A stretch of 8,087 nucleotides of DNA, from NCBI RefSeq assembly GCF_003248605.1, contig NZ_QFPF01000112.1, forward strand, positions 1-8,087, in the 5' to 3' direction. Under the pieces are notes generated by a model, which was not told the origin of the DNA, did not search any database, and worked only from the letters and a program-made list of their open reading frames with translations. The translations under genes and the position numbers were made by a program. The stretch is from Microbacterium sp. Its GTDB lineage: Bacteria > Actinomycetota > Actinomycetes > Actinomycetales > Microbacteriaceae. Shown here in pieces: positions 1-7,100 of this stretch. Position 1 is the first letter of the stretch, and each line of letters begins with the position of its first letter.

Positions 1-816
1 CGCGGTCAGAGGCTACGCGATTTCTGGGTACGACGACTTGGCGAGTTGGGCCCGCTCCCAGCATCAGGTTTCGCATCGGTCCTCCCGAGGGCGGAGCGAA
101 CGGCGGCTCGCCAGTTCAACTTGACCTTCGACGTCGCAGCGACACAATTCTTGGCTGGCGCTGCGGCTACGGCAGGTGGCAGCTTGTTTGCGGCGATTGG
201 CGTCGTGTGGAAAGTCGCTCTCTGGGCGATGAGGGTCGAGCGCGGCGTGAGCGAAAGCGCGCCAGTGGCGGTTCTCGGGGCCTTTGCAAACCGACTTCCG
301 GCCAGATTCGCGCAGGAGGTTGGGGGCTTCGCCAACTCCGTCGTGATCGTGACGGATATTGGACCCTCGCTCACCTTCGTCGAACTTGTAGCGAACGAGA
401 GCAAGGGTCTCGTCGTTTCGTCCTTTCACCAGGATTACCCGCATTCAAACGTGACTCTTGATCTCGACGCGCGCCTCTACGCTGTCCGTTATGCGGGTCG
501 GCTTGGTGACATTCCCCGATACGTGAACTTCGACATCCCCTACGCCCAGGGGGTTGCATTCCCCGAGGGTGTCGCATCCGGTCAAGCTGTCGTTAGGGAG
601 ACTGCAGCGCAGATGCCACGGGGTGGTCTGCGGATCGTTGTCGCTGAACGGGACGGAAAGTGGACGTTTGACGGGCGATACGATCCGTCCGTCTATGGAT
701 TCGAAGTCATCGCGGAACTGACGACTCGAGTGCGTTCCGTGCTTGCGCGCTGGATGTCGAACCCGAATCTGCCGGCCTGGCGCGTGGTTGAGGCTATGGC
801 ATCGGATGCGGAGTAG
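1..816 (+). CDS. Unrecognised protein, 5'-truncated by the window edge
   Basis: I do not recognise this protein. The frame is open from base 1 to the TAG at 814-816, so at least 271 residues are visible and the true start is probably outside the window. The only in-window start near the edge is a TTG at 46, with no convincing Shine-Dalgarno sequence, which would give 256 residues. A hydrophobic, Ala/Gly-rich stretch encoded by about 136-231 (from AATQFLAG to VALWAM) could be one or two membrane-associated helices or a buried helical pair. The rest looks like a soluble mixed alpha/beta protein with a valine-rich strand-like segment (SVVIVTDIG), a central region rich in Asp and Tyr, and a C-terminal helix with Trp. 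No catalytic motif is evident. It converges on the minus-strand STAND gene and overlaps its 3' end. GC is lower than in the relaxase gene. That it is real is supported by long uninterrupted coding and a protein-like composition; function is unknown. Confidence 0.6.
   Translation, partial: RGQRLRDFWVRRLGELGPLPASGFASVLPRAERTAARQFNLTFDVAATQFLAGAAATAGGSLFAAIGVVWKVALWAMRVERGVSESAPVAVLGAFANRLPARFAQEVGGFANSVVIVTDIGPSLTFVELVANESKGLVVSSFHQDYPHSNVTLDLDARLYAVRYAGRLGDIPRYVNFDIPYAQGVAFPEGVASGQAVVRETAAQMPRGGLRIVVAERDGKWTFDGRYDPSVYGFEVIAELTTRVRSVLARWMSNPNLPAWRVVEAMASDAE
794..816. other. Convergent 3' overlap of two coding regions
   Basis: The last 23 bp of the plus-strand unknown gene (stop TAG at 814-816) are also the last codons of the minus-strand STAND gene (stop read as CTA on the plus strand at 794-796). 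No hairpin followed by a T-run is visible between or around the two stops, so transcripts from both sides probably run into each other as antisense RNA. Both proteins end in plausible low-complexity tails here, so neither stop looks like obvious damage. Confidence 0.7.
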
Positions 817-3664
817 GTAGCGGCTCGCTCGCCGTCTCATTCGAGTCGGCGAATCGCTCCGAGAAACCGGCGGTGAAGGCTGGCCCGAAGGCCGCAAGTA
901 GCCCTCGTGCGCGGCTCCAATGCCGGTACGCCGTTACATGGTCGTCTCGTTTGGCTGCGGAATCCCCGGCGGCGGTCCAAGCACGCGCTTCCAGATACGG
1001 ATCCTCCGTCGTCCTGAAGATCTCGGCGGACTCGGCGAACGAATCCACCGCCTCGCCCAGATTACCGAGCTCTCGGTGGAGGGCGCCTTCATGGTAGAGC
1101 GCATGTCCAAGCTCCCACGTATTCGAGAGCGATCGAAGCGTCCCGATGGCCCGCCTTATGTCGGCGGGGCTCTCGGGGTGGTGCGGATCGACCTGCGTCC
1201 TATAGGCCACAACAAAGCTGAGCGCTCGGGCCGCGCCAACCTCGTCGTCTTCGTCGTTGTAGATCTCGAATGCCTGACTGGCGAGGTTCAGCGCGGGAGC
1301 GAATTCGCCCTGCGCGCCGTTAACGAACGCCAAAGCAAGCGTGGTCCGTGCAGCCTCTGACTGGGAATCGGACAAGAGTAGTGACTCTGACAGACGTTCA
1401 CGCGCCTCGTCGTGGTGGCCCGTCCTGGTTAGCGCGGTTGCGAGCAGACGCTGACTAATCGCGATGAGCTGAGGATCGTTCAGCGACCGCGCGAGCTCGA
1501 CTCCCGCGCGTTGGGAGCGAGCGTAATCTTCCCAACTTCCAGACCGATCAAGATACGTCGTTAGGCCCCAAGAAAGCTGCCAGAGCTCGTGAGTATTGGC
1601 CGGACGCGGGGCATTGTCGAGCACCGCCAGAGCCGCCGCCAGCGACTCGCGGAACCACTCGAACGCCTTCGAGTAGGTTAGTGCGCCGAGGTCCGTCTCT
1701 TTCGAGACGTGGAGGGGGATCTCAGAGCGCTTTGGATACAGCACGCGATCCGCTGCGTATGCAGCGGAAGCGAGAAAGCGAACGACTCCTGACCATGCGC
1801 GATCGCACTCGGCCTCGCTGAGCCATTTGTACGCGCCGCTGGCGGCGACCTGCAGTGTGAGGTCGTGCGCAGAGAACAGGCTGGAGTTCTGCGCGTCGAC
1901 AAGGCTTGCGCGTCTGAGCTCGAGCAGACTCTGCTGAGCCTCTCGGTCGGTCAGTCTCAGTCCCGCACGGATGAGGTCGCGCCTGAAGCGCCTGGACCTC
2001 AGAAGTCCAATGAAGGCGAAGGCCGACCGTGCTGACGTCGATAGCTTCGACAACGACCACGAGTAGACGGCCGCGATGCCTGATCGATCGTCGCCGAGAT
2101 CGAGGAAGTCGAGGGCGCCTTCTGCGGACGTGAGTTGGGTGGCCACATCAGTGGAGGTGAGCGCATCCATCGACGCGCGCGCGCCCACCAATCCCAGAGC
2201 GAGCGGAACCCCCGAGCACGTCTCGATGACTAGGTCGACGCTTGCCCTATCAGCGCGGAGCCAACTCGCGCCCAAGCGATTCTCGAGGTACTCGCTCGAC
2301 TCGCTCTCGGTGAACGGCGGCACTTTCACTGCAAGCGCGCCTGAAAGGACCAATGGCTCGAGCGTGTCTCGGCTCGTGACAAGCGTGGCGCATGGCGGGA
2401 ACGGTGACAGCAGGCGTGCGACCTGAACTGCTGACTCGACATTGTCCAAGACGAGGAGATTTCCTGCTCCCGAGAGTTGCGTCCGGCACAGGGCGAGCCG
2501 TTCGTCGTCGCCTTCAGGGATCGCCGTCGGGGGCGTCCCAAGTGCCGTTAGAAGGATTCGAGTCAACTCAGACAAGTCAATCCGCGGGCCAGGACCGTAG
2601 CCGTTCATGTTGACGTACAGCTGTGCGCCCGGGAACCGGTCTGAGTGGCTGCTCGCCCACTGGGTCACGAGCGTTGTCTTGCCGATGCCAGGGGGGCCGG
2701 ACAACGCCACGAGTGACGCTCCCCCCGCCTCGAGCGGAAGTAGCTGATCGCTGACGGCACGTCGCATTAGGAAGTACGGGGTCTGGGAACTGATCCTCGG
2801 AGATGTCGTGATTCCGGTCGGCGTCGTGGCCGACTCGGATGTGGCGACCGGATCGGTCGGTGGAGAGCTGTCCGGTATCGCGGGATCGTGGTGTAGTGCC
2901 GCCTCGCTGGGCTGGCCGTCCATCGACGATCGTGTGTCGCGAACCAGCCTAAGTATGCTCTTGTACACAAGGTCATCGCGAGTGGCGGGCTTCGCAATCG
3001 ACACATGATCCTCGTCTACAGGGATCGGCTTTACACGGGACAGTCCAGGATCAGCGGAGCGGGGCGATACGACCCTCACGCGACGCGTCTTTCGTGTCTC
3101 ATACAGGACGAGGTGGGTGGCAGGAGACGAGTCTGCCCAATCGCGGTAATGCGTTCCCATTCTGCGGAGATGTGCGTCATCGAGTCCAAGGTCGAAGATT
3201 GCGTTGCTAGGGAGGAATGGTACGAGCGCCTTGGCGATACTCGCCAGTGCTGAGCCTGAGTGCGGCGTGGAAAGGAATACTACCCCCGCGATTGCAGCGC
3301 TCAGCTTGGCCTTGTGTTCCCGTTCTAGCCGCGATTCAAGGATCACCTCCTTGACGAGCAGTCCACCGAGGCTGTGCGCCACGAAGCAGATGGGCCTCGC
3401 CCCAAGGTCTTCGAGACTCAGTGCCTCCAAGACGTTGACAGTGCGGTCCTCCAATCGCATGGCCGCACCGCGCAGTTTGGACGAGGCGGCGTCGTAGTCG
3501 AGCGTCCAAACCCGCACGCCAGGAACATCGGTGGCCAGCCATTCGAGCCAGTTGGTGGCGCCGTCATTGCCCCAAGTCTCGAGGGCGTCCCCATCCAGTC
3601 CGTGGACGAAAATCACGTCCACCGCCACCTCGACTGGCGAGGCAATCTTGATCAGTCTCGTCAT
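794..3664 (-). CDS. STAND protein: alpha/beta hydrolase (SERAC1/lipase-like) + NB-ARC NTPase + TPR-like C-terminus
   Basis: The predicted 956-residue protein is a signal-transducing NTPase with a hydrolase fused at the N-terminus. Residues 1-245 resemble SERAC1/DUF676-type alpha/beta hydrolases: an oxyanion-type HGLDGD at 21-26, a nucleophile elbow AHSLGG at 96-101 with Ser98, STPHSG at 132-137, and a late DH motif with His220 as likely catalytic His. Residues 246-295 form a Pro/Ser/Thr-rich linker. Residues about 300-520 are an AfsR-like NB-ARC domain: Walker A GPPGIGKT (323-330), Walker B LLVLDN (403-408), sensor-like LVTSRD (428-433) and a GLPL-like GVPLAL (485-490). Residues about 690-925 are helical and TPR-like, a likely ligand sensor. 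No signal peptide is seen, so it is probably cytoplasmic. I chose the ATG at 3664 because GGGGAG lies 4 nt upstream and homologues as I recall them start just before this point. A GTG at 3718 would add 18 residues and also has a GAGG. Related layouts act in NLR-like immunity; a defence role here is inferred, as is lipase or esterase activity. Confidence 0.85.
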   Translation of the reverse strand: MTRLIKIASPVEVAVDVIFVHGLDGDALETWGNDGATNWLEWLATDVPGVRVWTLDYDAASSKLRGAAMRLEDRTVNVLEALSLEDLGARPICFVAHSLGGLLVKEVILESRLEREHKAKLSAAIAGVVFLSTPHSGSALASIAKALVPFLPSNAIFDLGLDDAHLRRMGTHYRDWADSSPATHLVLYETRKTRRVRVVSPRSADPGLSRVKPIPVDEDHVSIAKPATRDDLVYKSILRLVRDTRSSMDGQPSEAALHHDPAIPDSSPPTDPVATSESATTPTGITTSPRISSQTPYFLMRRAVSDQLLPLEAGGASLVALSGPPGIGKTTLVTQWASSHSDRFPGAQLYVNMNGYGPGPRIDLSELTRILLTALGTPPTAIPEGDDERLALCRTQLSGAGNLLVLDNVESAVQVARLLSPFPPCATLVTSRDTLEPLVLSGALAVKVPPFTESESSEYLENRLGASWLRADRASVDLVIETCSGVPLALGLVGARASMDALTSTDVATQLTSAEGALDFLDLGDDRSGIAAVYSWSLSKLSTSARSAFAFIGLLRSRRFRRDLIRAGLRLTDREAQQSLLELRRASLVDAQNSSLFSAHDLTLQVAASGAYKWLSEAECDRAWSGVVRFLASAAYAADRVLYPKRSEIPLHVSKETDLGALTYSKAFEWFRESLAAALAVLDNAPRPANTHELWQLSWGLTTYLDRSGSWEDYARSQRAGVELARSLNDPQLIAISQRLLATALTRTGHHDEARERLSESLLLSDSQSEAARTTLALAFVNGAQGEFAPALNLASQAFEIYNDEDDEVGAARALSFVVAYRTQVDPHHPESPADIRRAIGTLRSLSNTWELGHALYHEGALHRELGNLGEAVDSFAESAEIFRTTEDPYLEARAWTAAGDSAAKRDDHVTAYRHWSRARGLLAAFGPAFTAGFSERFADSNETASEPLPTPHPMP

Positions 3665-3668
3665 TCGG

Positions 3669-3674
3669 CTCCCC
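3669..3674 (-). promoter_or_regulatory. Ribosome binding site deciding the STAND start
   Basis: On the minus strand this reads GGGGAG and is followed by 4 nt (CCGA) and then ATG at 3664-3662. The spacing is on the short side but acceptable. It supports the ATG start over the GTG at 3718, which has only a weaker GAGG. Confidence 0.5.
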
Positions 3675-3979
3675 AGGGCATTCTGACTAGCACGAACATA
3701 GTCGGTCTCGCCGAACACTCTGCCTCAAGCGTCTAACAGCATGGATCCGCGCGTCGTCCAAGTCGGCCTGGGACTCATCACGCAGGATCGTTCGTTTCCG
3801 ACTCGTGTGCGTGGCACTCGGCGTCGCCCAATCGACTGTCGGCGATCGACGAGCCCTATCCCAGATGCTTGGCGTTAGTTCGGCCCGCAACTCTTCTGTA
3901 GTGAGATCAGTCAGACCCGCCGGATGGAGTTGGTCACGGGAGACCTAACAGCCCCGGATCCCTGCGCTTCAAACAGCCC

Positions 3980-4037
3980 GGCCGCACTCTGCGACTTTGA
4001 GGGCGAGCTTGCTCCTCCGAGTCGCACGAATGCGGCC
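3980..4037. repeat. 58-bp interrupted inverted repeat upstream of the relaxase gene
   Basis: Three nested arm pairs share one axis. The outer arms are GGCCGCA (3980-3986) and TGCGGCC (4031-4037). The middle arms are TGCGACT (3990-3996) and AGTCGCA (4020-4026). The inner arms are GAGG (3999-4002) and CCTC (4014-4017). They are separated by small internal loops (3 versus 4 nt, then 2 versus 2 nt) and close on an 11-nt loop, giving 18 pairs in all. There is no T-run, so it is not a standard terminator. It could be a relaxase-recognised oriT hairpin, an operator, or the stem of a structured RNA. The symmetry is seen directly; the role is inferred. Confidence 0.7.
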
Positions 4038-4083
4038 ACACGTCTTGCAGATCGAGGCGGAAGAGGAATTGTCGCAACAGAAG

Positions 4084-4114
4084 TCACCACCCGCGCGGGT
4101 ACCACTTCACCACC
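4084..4114. repeat. 8-bp direct repeat TCACCACC, 23-bp period
   Basis: TCACCACC occurs at 4084-4091 and again at 4107-4114, start to start 23 bp, about two turns of the helix. A partial copy, ACCAC, lies between them at 4101-4105. Same-face spacing fits binding by a small accessory DNA-binding protein, as at many oriT or promoter regions. Chance occurrence in a C-rich region is possible. Confidence 0.4.
4089..4100. repeat. Perfect 12-bp palindrome
   Basis: ACCCGCGCGGGT is its own reverse complement. It lies between the two copies of the direct repeat, about 40 bp before the relaxase start, where a dimeric repressor operator for the transfer genes would be expected. GC-rich palindromes also arise by chance in this kind of genome, so operator function is only a possibility. 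Confidence 0.45.
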
Positions 4115-4136
4115 TCTCTGGCAGAGGAGAGGCGGT
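4109..4136 (+). promoter_or_regulatory. Relaxase ribosome binding site inside a hairpin
   Basis: The arms at 4109-4118 (ACCACCTCTC) and 4127-4136 (GAGAGGCGGT) pair at 9 of 10 positions around an 8-nt loop. The right arm contains most of the Shine-Dalgarno sequence GGAGAGG (4126-4132), which sits 9 nt before the GTG start at 4142. If folded in the mRNA, the hairpin would hide the ribosome binding site and keep relaxase translation low. A competing 5-bp fold, CCTCT (4113-4117) with AGAGG (4123-4127), is also possible. Confidence 0.5.
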
Positions 4137-4141
4137 GCCGG

Positions 4142-7100
4142 GTGTCGGTGTCGATGCGGGTGATGAGCGCGGGGGATGGGTACAAGTACCTCCTTCGCAC
4201 CGTGGCCGCGGCCGACGGCGACCGACCGCTCTCCACCCCGCTCACCCGCTACTACGCCGAGGCCGGCACCCCGCCGGGTCGCTGGCGCGGGAGCGGTCTG
4301 CCGGCGCTCGCCGACGGCCGAATCGACGCGGGATCGCGGGTATCCGAGGCCCAGCTTGATTTGCTTTTGGGCATGGGTCGCGACCCCGGGACGGGCGCTC
4401 CGCTCGGTCGGGCGTATCCCGTGTACGCGGCATCCGATGCGAGCCCCGATCGCCCGAATTCCGACACTCCAGCGCCGACCCACCGCCGCGCCGTTGCCGG
4501 ATACGACTTCACGTTCTCGCTGTCGAAGTCGGCGTCGGTTCTCTGGGCGGTGGCCGACGCCAACACCCAGGCGACCATCGCTGCCGCGCATCACAAGGCG
4601 ATCGATGACATTCTCGCCTTCATGGAGCGTGAACTGGCCGCGACTCGAGCCGGCGAAGCGGGCCGTGATGGCGCCGTCGCGCAGGTCGAGGTCCACGGAC
4701 TGATCGCCGCCGCGTTCGATCACTTCGACTCCCGCGCGGGCGATCCGCAGTTGCACACGCACGTCGTGGTGAGCAACAAGGTCCGCGCGGTGTTCGATGG
4801 CAATTGGCGCTCGCTCGACGGGCGTCCGCTGCACGCGGCGACGGTTGCGCTGTCCGAAATGCACACCGCCGTGTTCGCCGACTACCTGTCGCGTGCGCTC
4901 GGCGTCCAGTGGGAGCGGCGCGAGCGCGAATCCGATCGCAACCCGGTGTGGGCCATCGCAACCGTGCCCGAGCAACTCGTCGCCGAGTTCTCGTCGCGTT
5001 CGCGTCACATTGATATCGAGAAGGACCGGCTGATCGACGAGTACATCGTCACGCACGGGCGCGCGCCGTCGAAGGTGACGATCATCCGGCTGCGTCAGCA
5101 GGCGACGCTCGCGACGCGTCCCGAGAAGCAACTCCGGTCGCTCGCCGATCTCACGCACGAGTGGCGCACCCGCGCCAGTCGACTGCTCGGCGTCGACGCG
5201 ACCGCGTGGGCGCGCACGGCGGTGAGTCACCGTGACGCCCCGCAGCCGTTGCGTGCCGAGGACATCGAGCGCGGCATCCTGGACCAGCTCGCCGTCCGCG
5301 TCGTCGAGGCCGCGAGCGAGCGTCGCTCGACGTGGACCCGCTGGAACCTCTATGCCGAGGCCGCGCGCCAGACGATGGGCTGGCGGTTCGCCGCGACCGA
5401 GGACCGCGAAGCGATCGTGGGCATGATCACGGATGCCGCGGAGCAGCGCTCCACGCGACTCACTCCACCCGAGCTCGCCGTCTCGCCCGCGGAGTTTCGA
5501 CGTGCCGATGAGACGAGCGTCTTCCGTCCGCGCAACTCCGCGCGCTACTCATCGATTGCGCTGCTCGACGCGGAGGAGCGACTGCTCGCCGCGTCGCACG
5601 CGACCGATGCGCCGGTGGTCAGCGCTGCAACTGTCGAGCGAGCGGAGCGTGCGCGCCGCACTCACGGGATTGTCCTCGGCGAGGATCAGCGCGCGGCGCT
5701 CCACTCGATCGCAACCTCCGCGCGTTCGCTCGACGTGTTGATCGGCCCGGCAGGCGCCGGCAAGACAACCGCGATGCACACGCTTCGCCTCGCGTGGGAG
5801 CACGAGCACGGACGCGGCTCGGTCATCGGACTCGCTCCGTCCGCAGCGGCCGCGCGCGAACTCGCCGACGACCTCGGCATCGCGACCGAGAACACCGCCA
5901 AGTGGTTGCACGAGCACAACCAGGGCCGCGCAACGGTCCGCAACTCGCAGCTCGTCATCATCGACGAGGCATCCCTCGCCGGCACCCTCACCCTCGATCG
6001 CATCAGCACGCTGGCGACGCAGGCGGGGGCGAAGGTGCTCCTGGTGGGGGACTGGGCGCAACTGCAGTCGGTCGACGCCGGCGGCGCGTTCCGGATGCTC
6101 GTCGAAGCGCGCTCCGATGCGCCTGAGCTCGCCGACGTGCACCGCTTCCGCAATGCGTGGGAGAAAAAGGCATCCCTCGGCCTTCGCAACGGGCGACTGC
6201 AAGCCCTCGACGCGTACGGCGCGCACGACCGGATCGTCGGTGGCGACGCTGACGCAATGGCGGATGCCGCGTACAGCGCCTGGCTCCAAGACATCGCCTC
6301 CGGCATGTCGTCGGTGCTCGTCGCCGAGACGGGCGAGGCGGTCGCCACGCTCAACCGGCGGGCGCGCGCCGAACTAATTCTCTCGGGCATCGTGGATGCC
6401 TCGGTGGACGCGTCCCTGCGCGATGAGTCCGCAGCATCCACCGGCGACGTCATCATCACCCGCAAGAACGACCGCCGTCTGCGCTCGGGACGCGACTGGG
6501 TGCGCAACGGCGCGCGATGGAAGGTCGTCGCCGTTCGTCGCGACGGCTCGCTGCGCGTGCAGAACTCCGACCGCGCCGGCGCCCGACCGATCACGCTGCC
6601 GGCCGAGTACGTGGCCGAGAACGTCGACCTCGGCTACGCGGTGACCGCCTACCGGGCGCAGGGGATCACGACCGCCACCGCGCACGCAGTCGTCGAGCCC
6701 GGGACGACGCGCGAGAACCTGTACGTCGCGATGACGCGTGGGAGAGCCTCGAACAATGCCTACGTGGTTGTGTCTCGCCCCGACGACAATCACTCCTCTC
6801 GGCACCCGGGCGAGCGTCCCGATGCCACCGCGCGCGACATCCTCTCGGGCGTGCTCGGCCACGTCGGCGCCGAGCTGTCGGCCCACGAGACGATCGCCGC
6901 CGAGCAGGAGAGCTGGGGCTCGATCGCGCAGCTCGCCGCCGAGTACTACACGATCGCGGCATCCGCACAACGGCCGCGTTGGACGAATCTCATCCACGCA
7001 TGCGGGCTACCCGCCGAACTGGCCGAAGCGGCGATCGAGTCGGACGCCTTCGGTGCCCTGGCGGCAGGCCTTCGACGTGCCGAAGCGCTCGGCCACAACG

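Larger units (their letters stand above)
3665..4141. other. Gene-free divergent spacer, candidate oriT/regulatory region
   Basis: This 477-bp stretch lies between the divergent STAND and relaxase genes. Short open frames cross it on both strands, but none shows protein-like composition together with a ribosome binding site, and those on the right merely run into the relaxase gene in other frames. The left half (to about 3975) shows only weak inverted repeats and must hold the STAND promoter, for which I see no convincing -35/-10 pair. The right half (3980-4136) is densely structured: a long interrupted inverted repeat, an 8-bp direct repeat, a 12-bp palindrome and a hairpin at the relaxase ribosome binding site. 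In MobF systems such as R388 and F the origin of transfer lies close to the transfer genes and carries inverted repeats bound by the relaxase, so this is the best oriT candidate here. No nic-site consensus was recognised. Confidence 0.45.

Noticed and set aside
3695..3700. TATGTT on the minus strand as a -10 box for the STAND gene
   Set aside because: No matching -35 at 16-18 bp; the nearest TTGAGG is 22 bp away. A single 4/6 match is not evidence.
3687..3890. 67-codon minus-strand open frame upstream of the STAND gene
   Set aside because: Arg/Asp-rich with no recognisable fold, weak start context, and it overlaps the STAND leader; not enough to call a gene.
3924..4163. 79-codon plus-strand open frame in the spacer, starting at an ATG
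   Set aside because: No good ribosome binding site, ends inside the relaxase in another frame, and its middle is the long inverted repeat, which explains the sequence better.
3911..5230. 439-codon minus-strand open frame antisense to the relaxase start and spacer
   Set aside because: Very Arg/Gly-rich, low-complexity protein, typical of the antisense frame in high-GC coding DNA. The opposite strand carries the intact relaxase domain.
5549..6594. Minus-strand open frames of 246 and 302 codons inside the helicase region
   Set aside because: They overlap each other and lie opposite the conserved helicase motifs; composition is Arg/Ser/Ala-rich without domain-like features.
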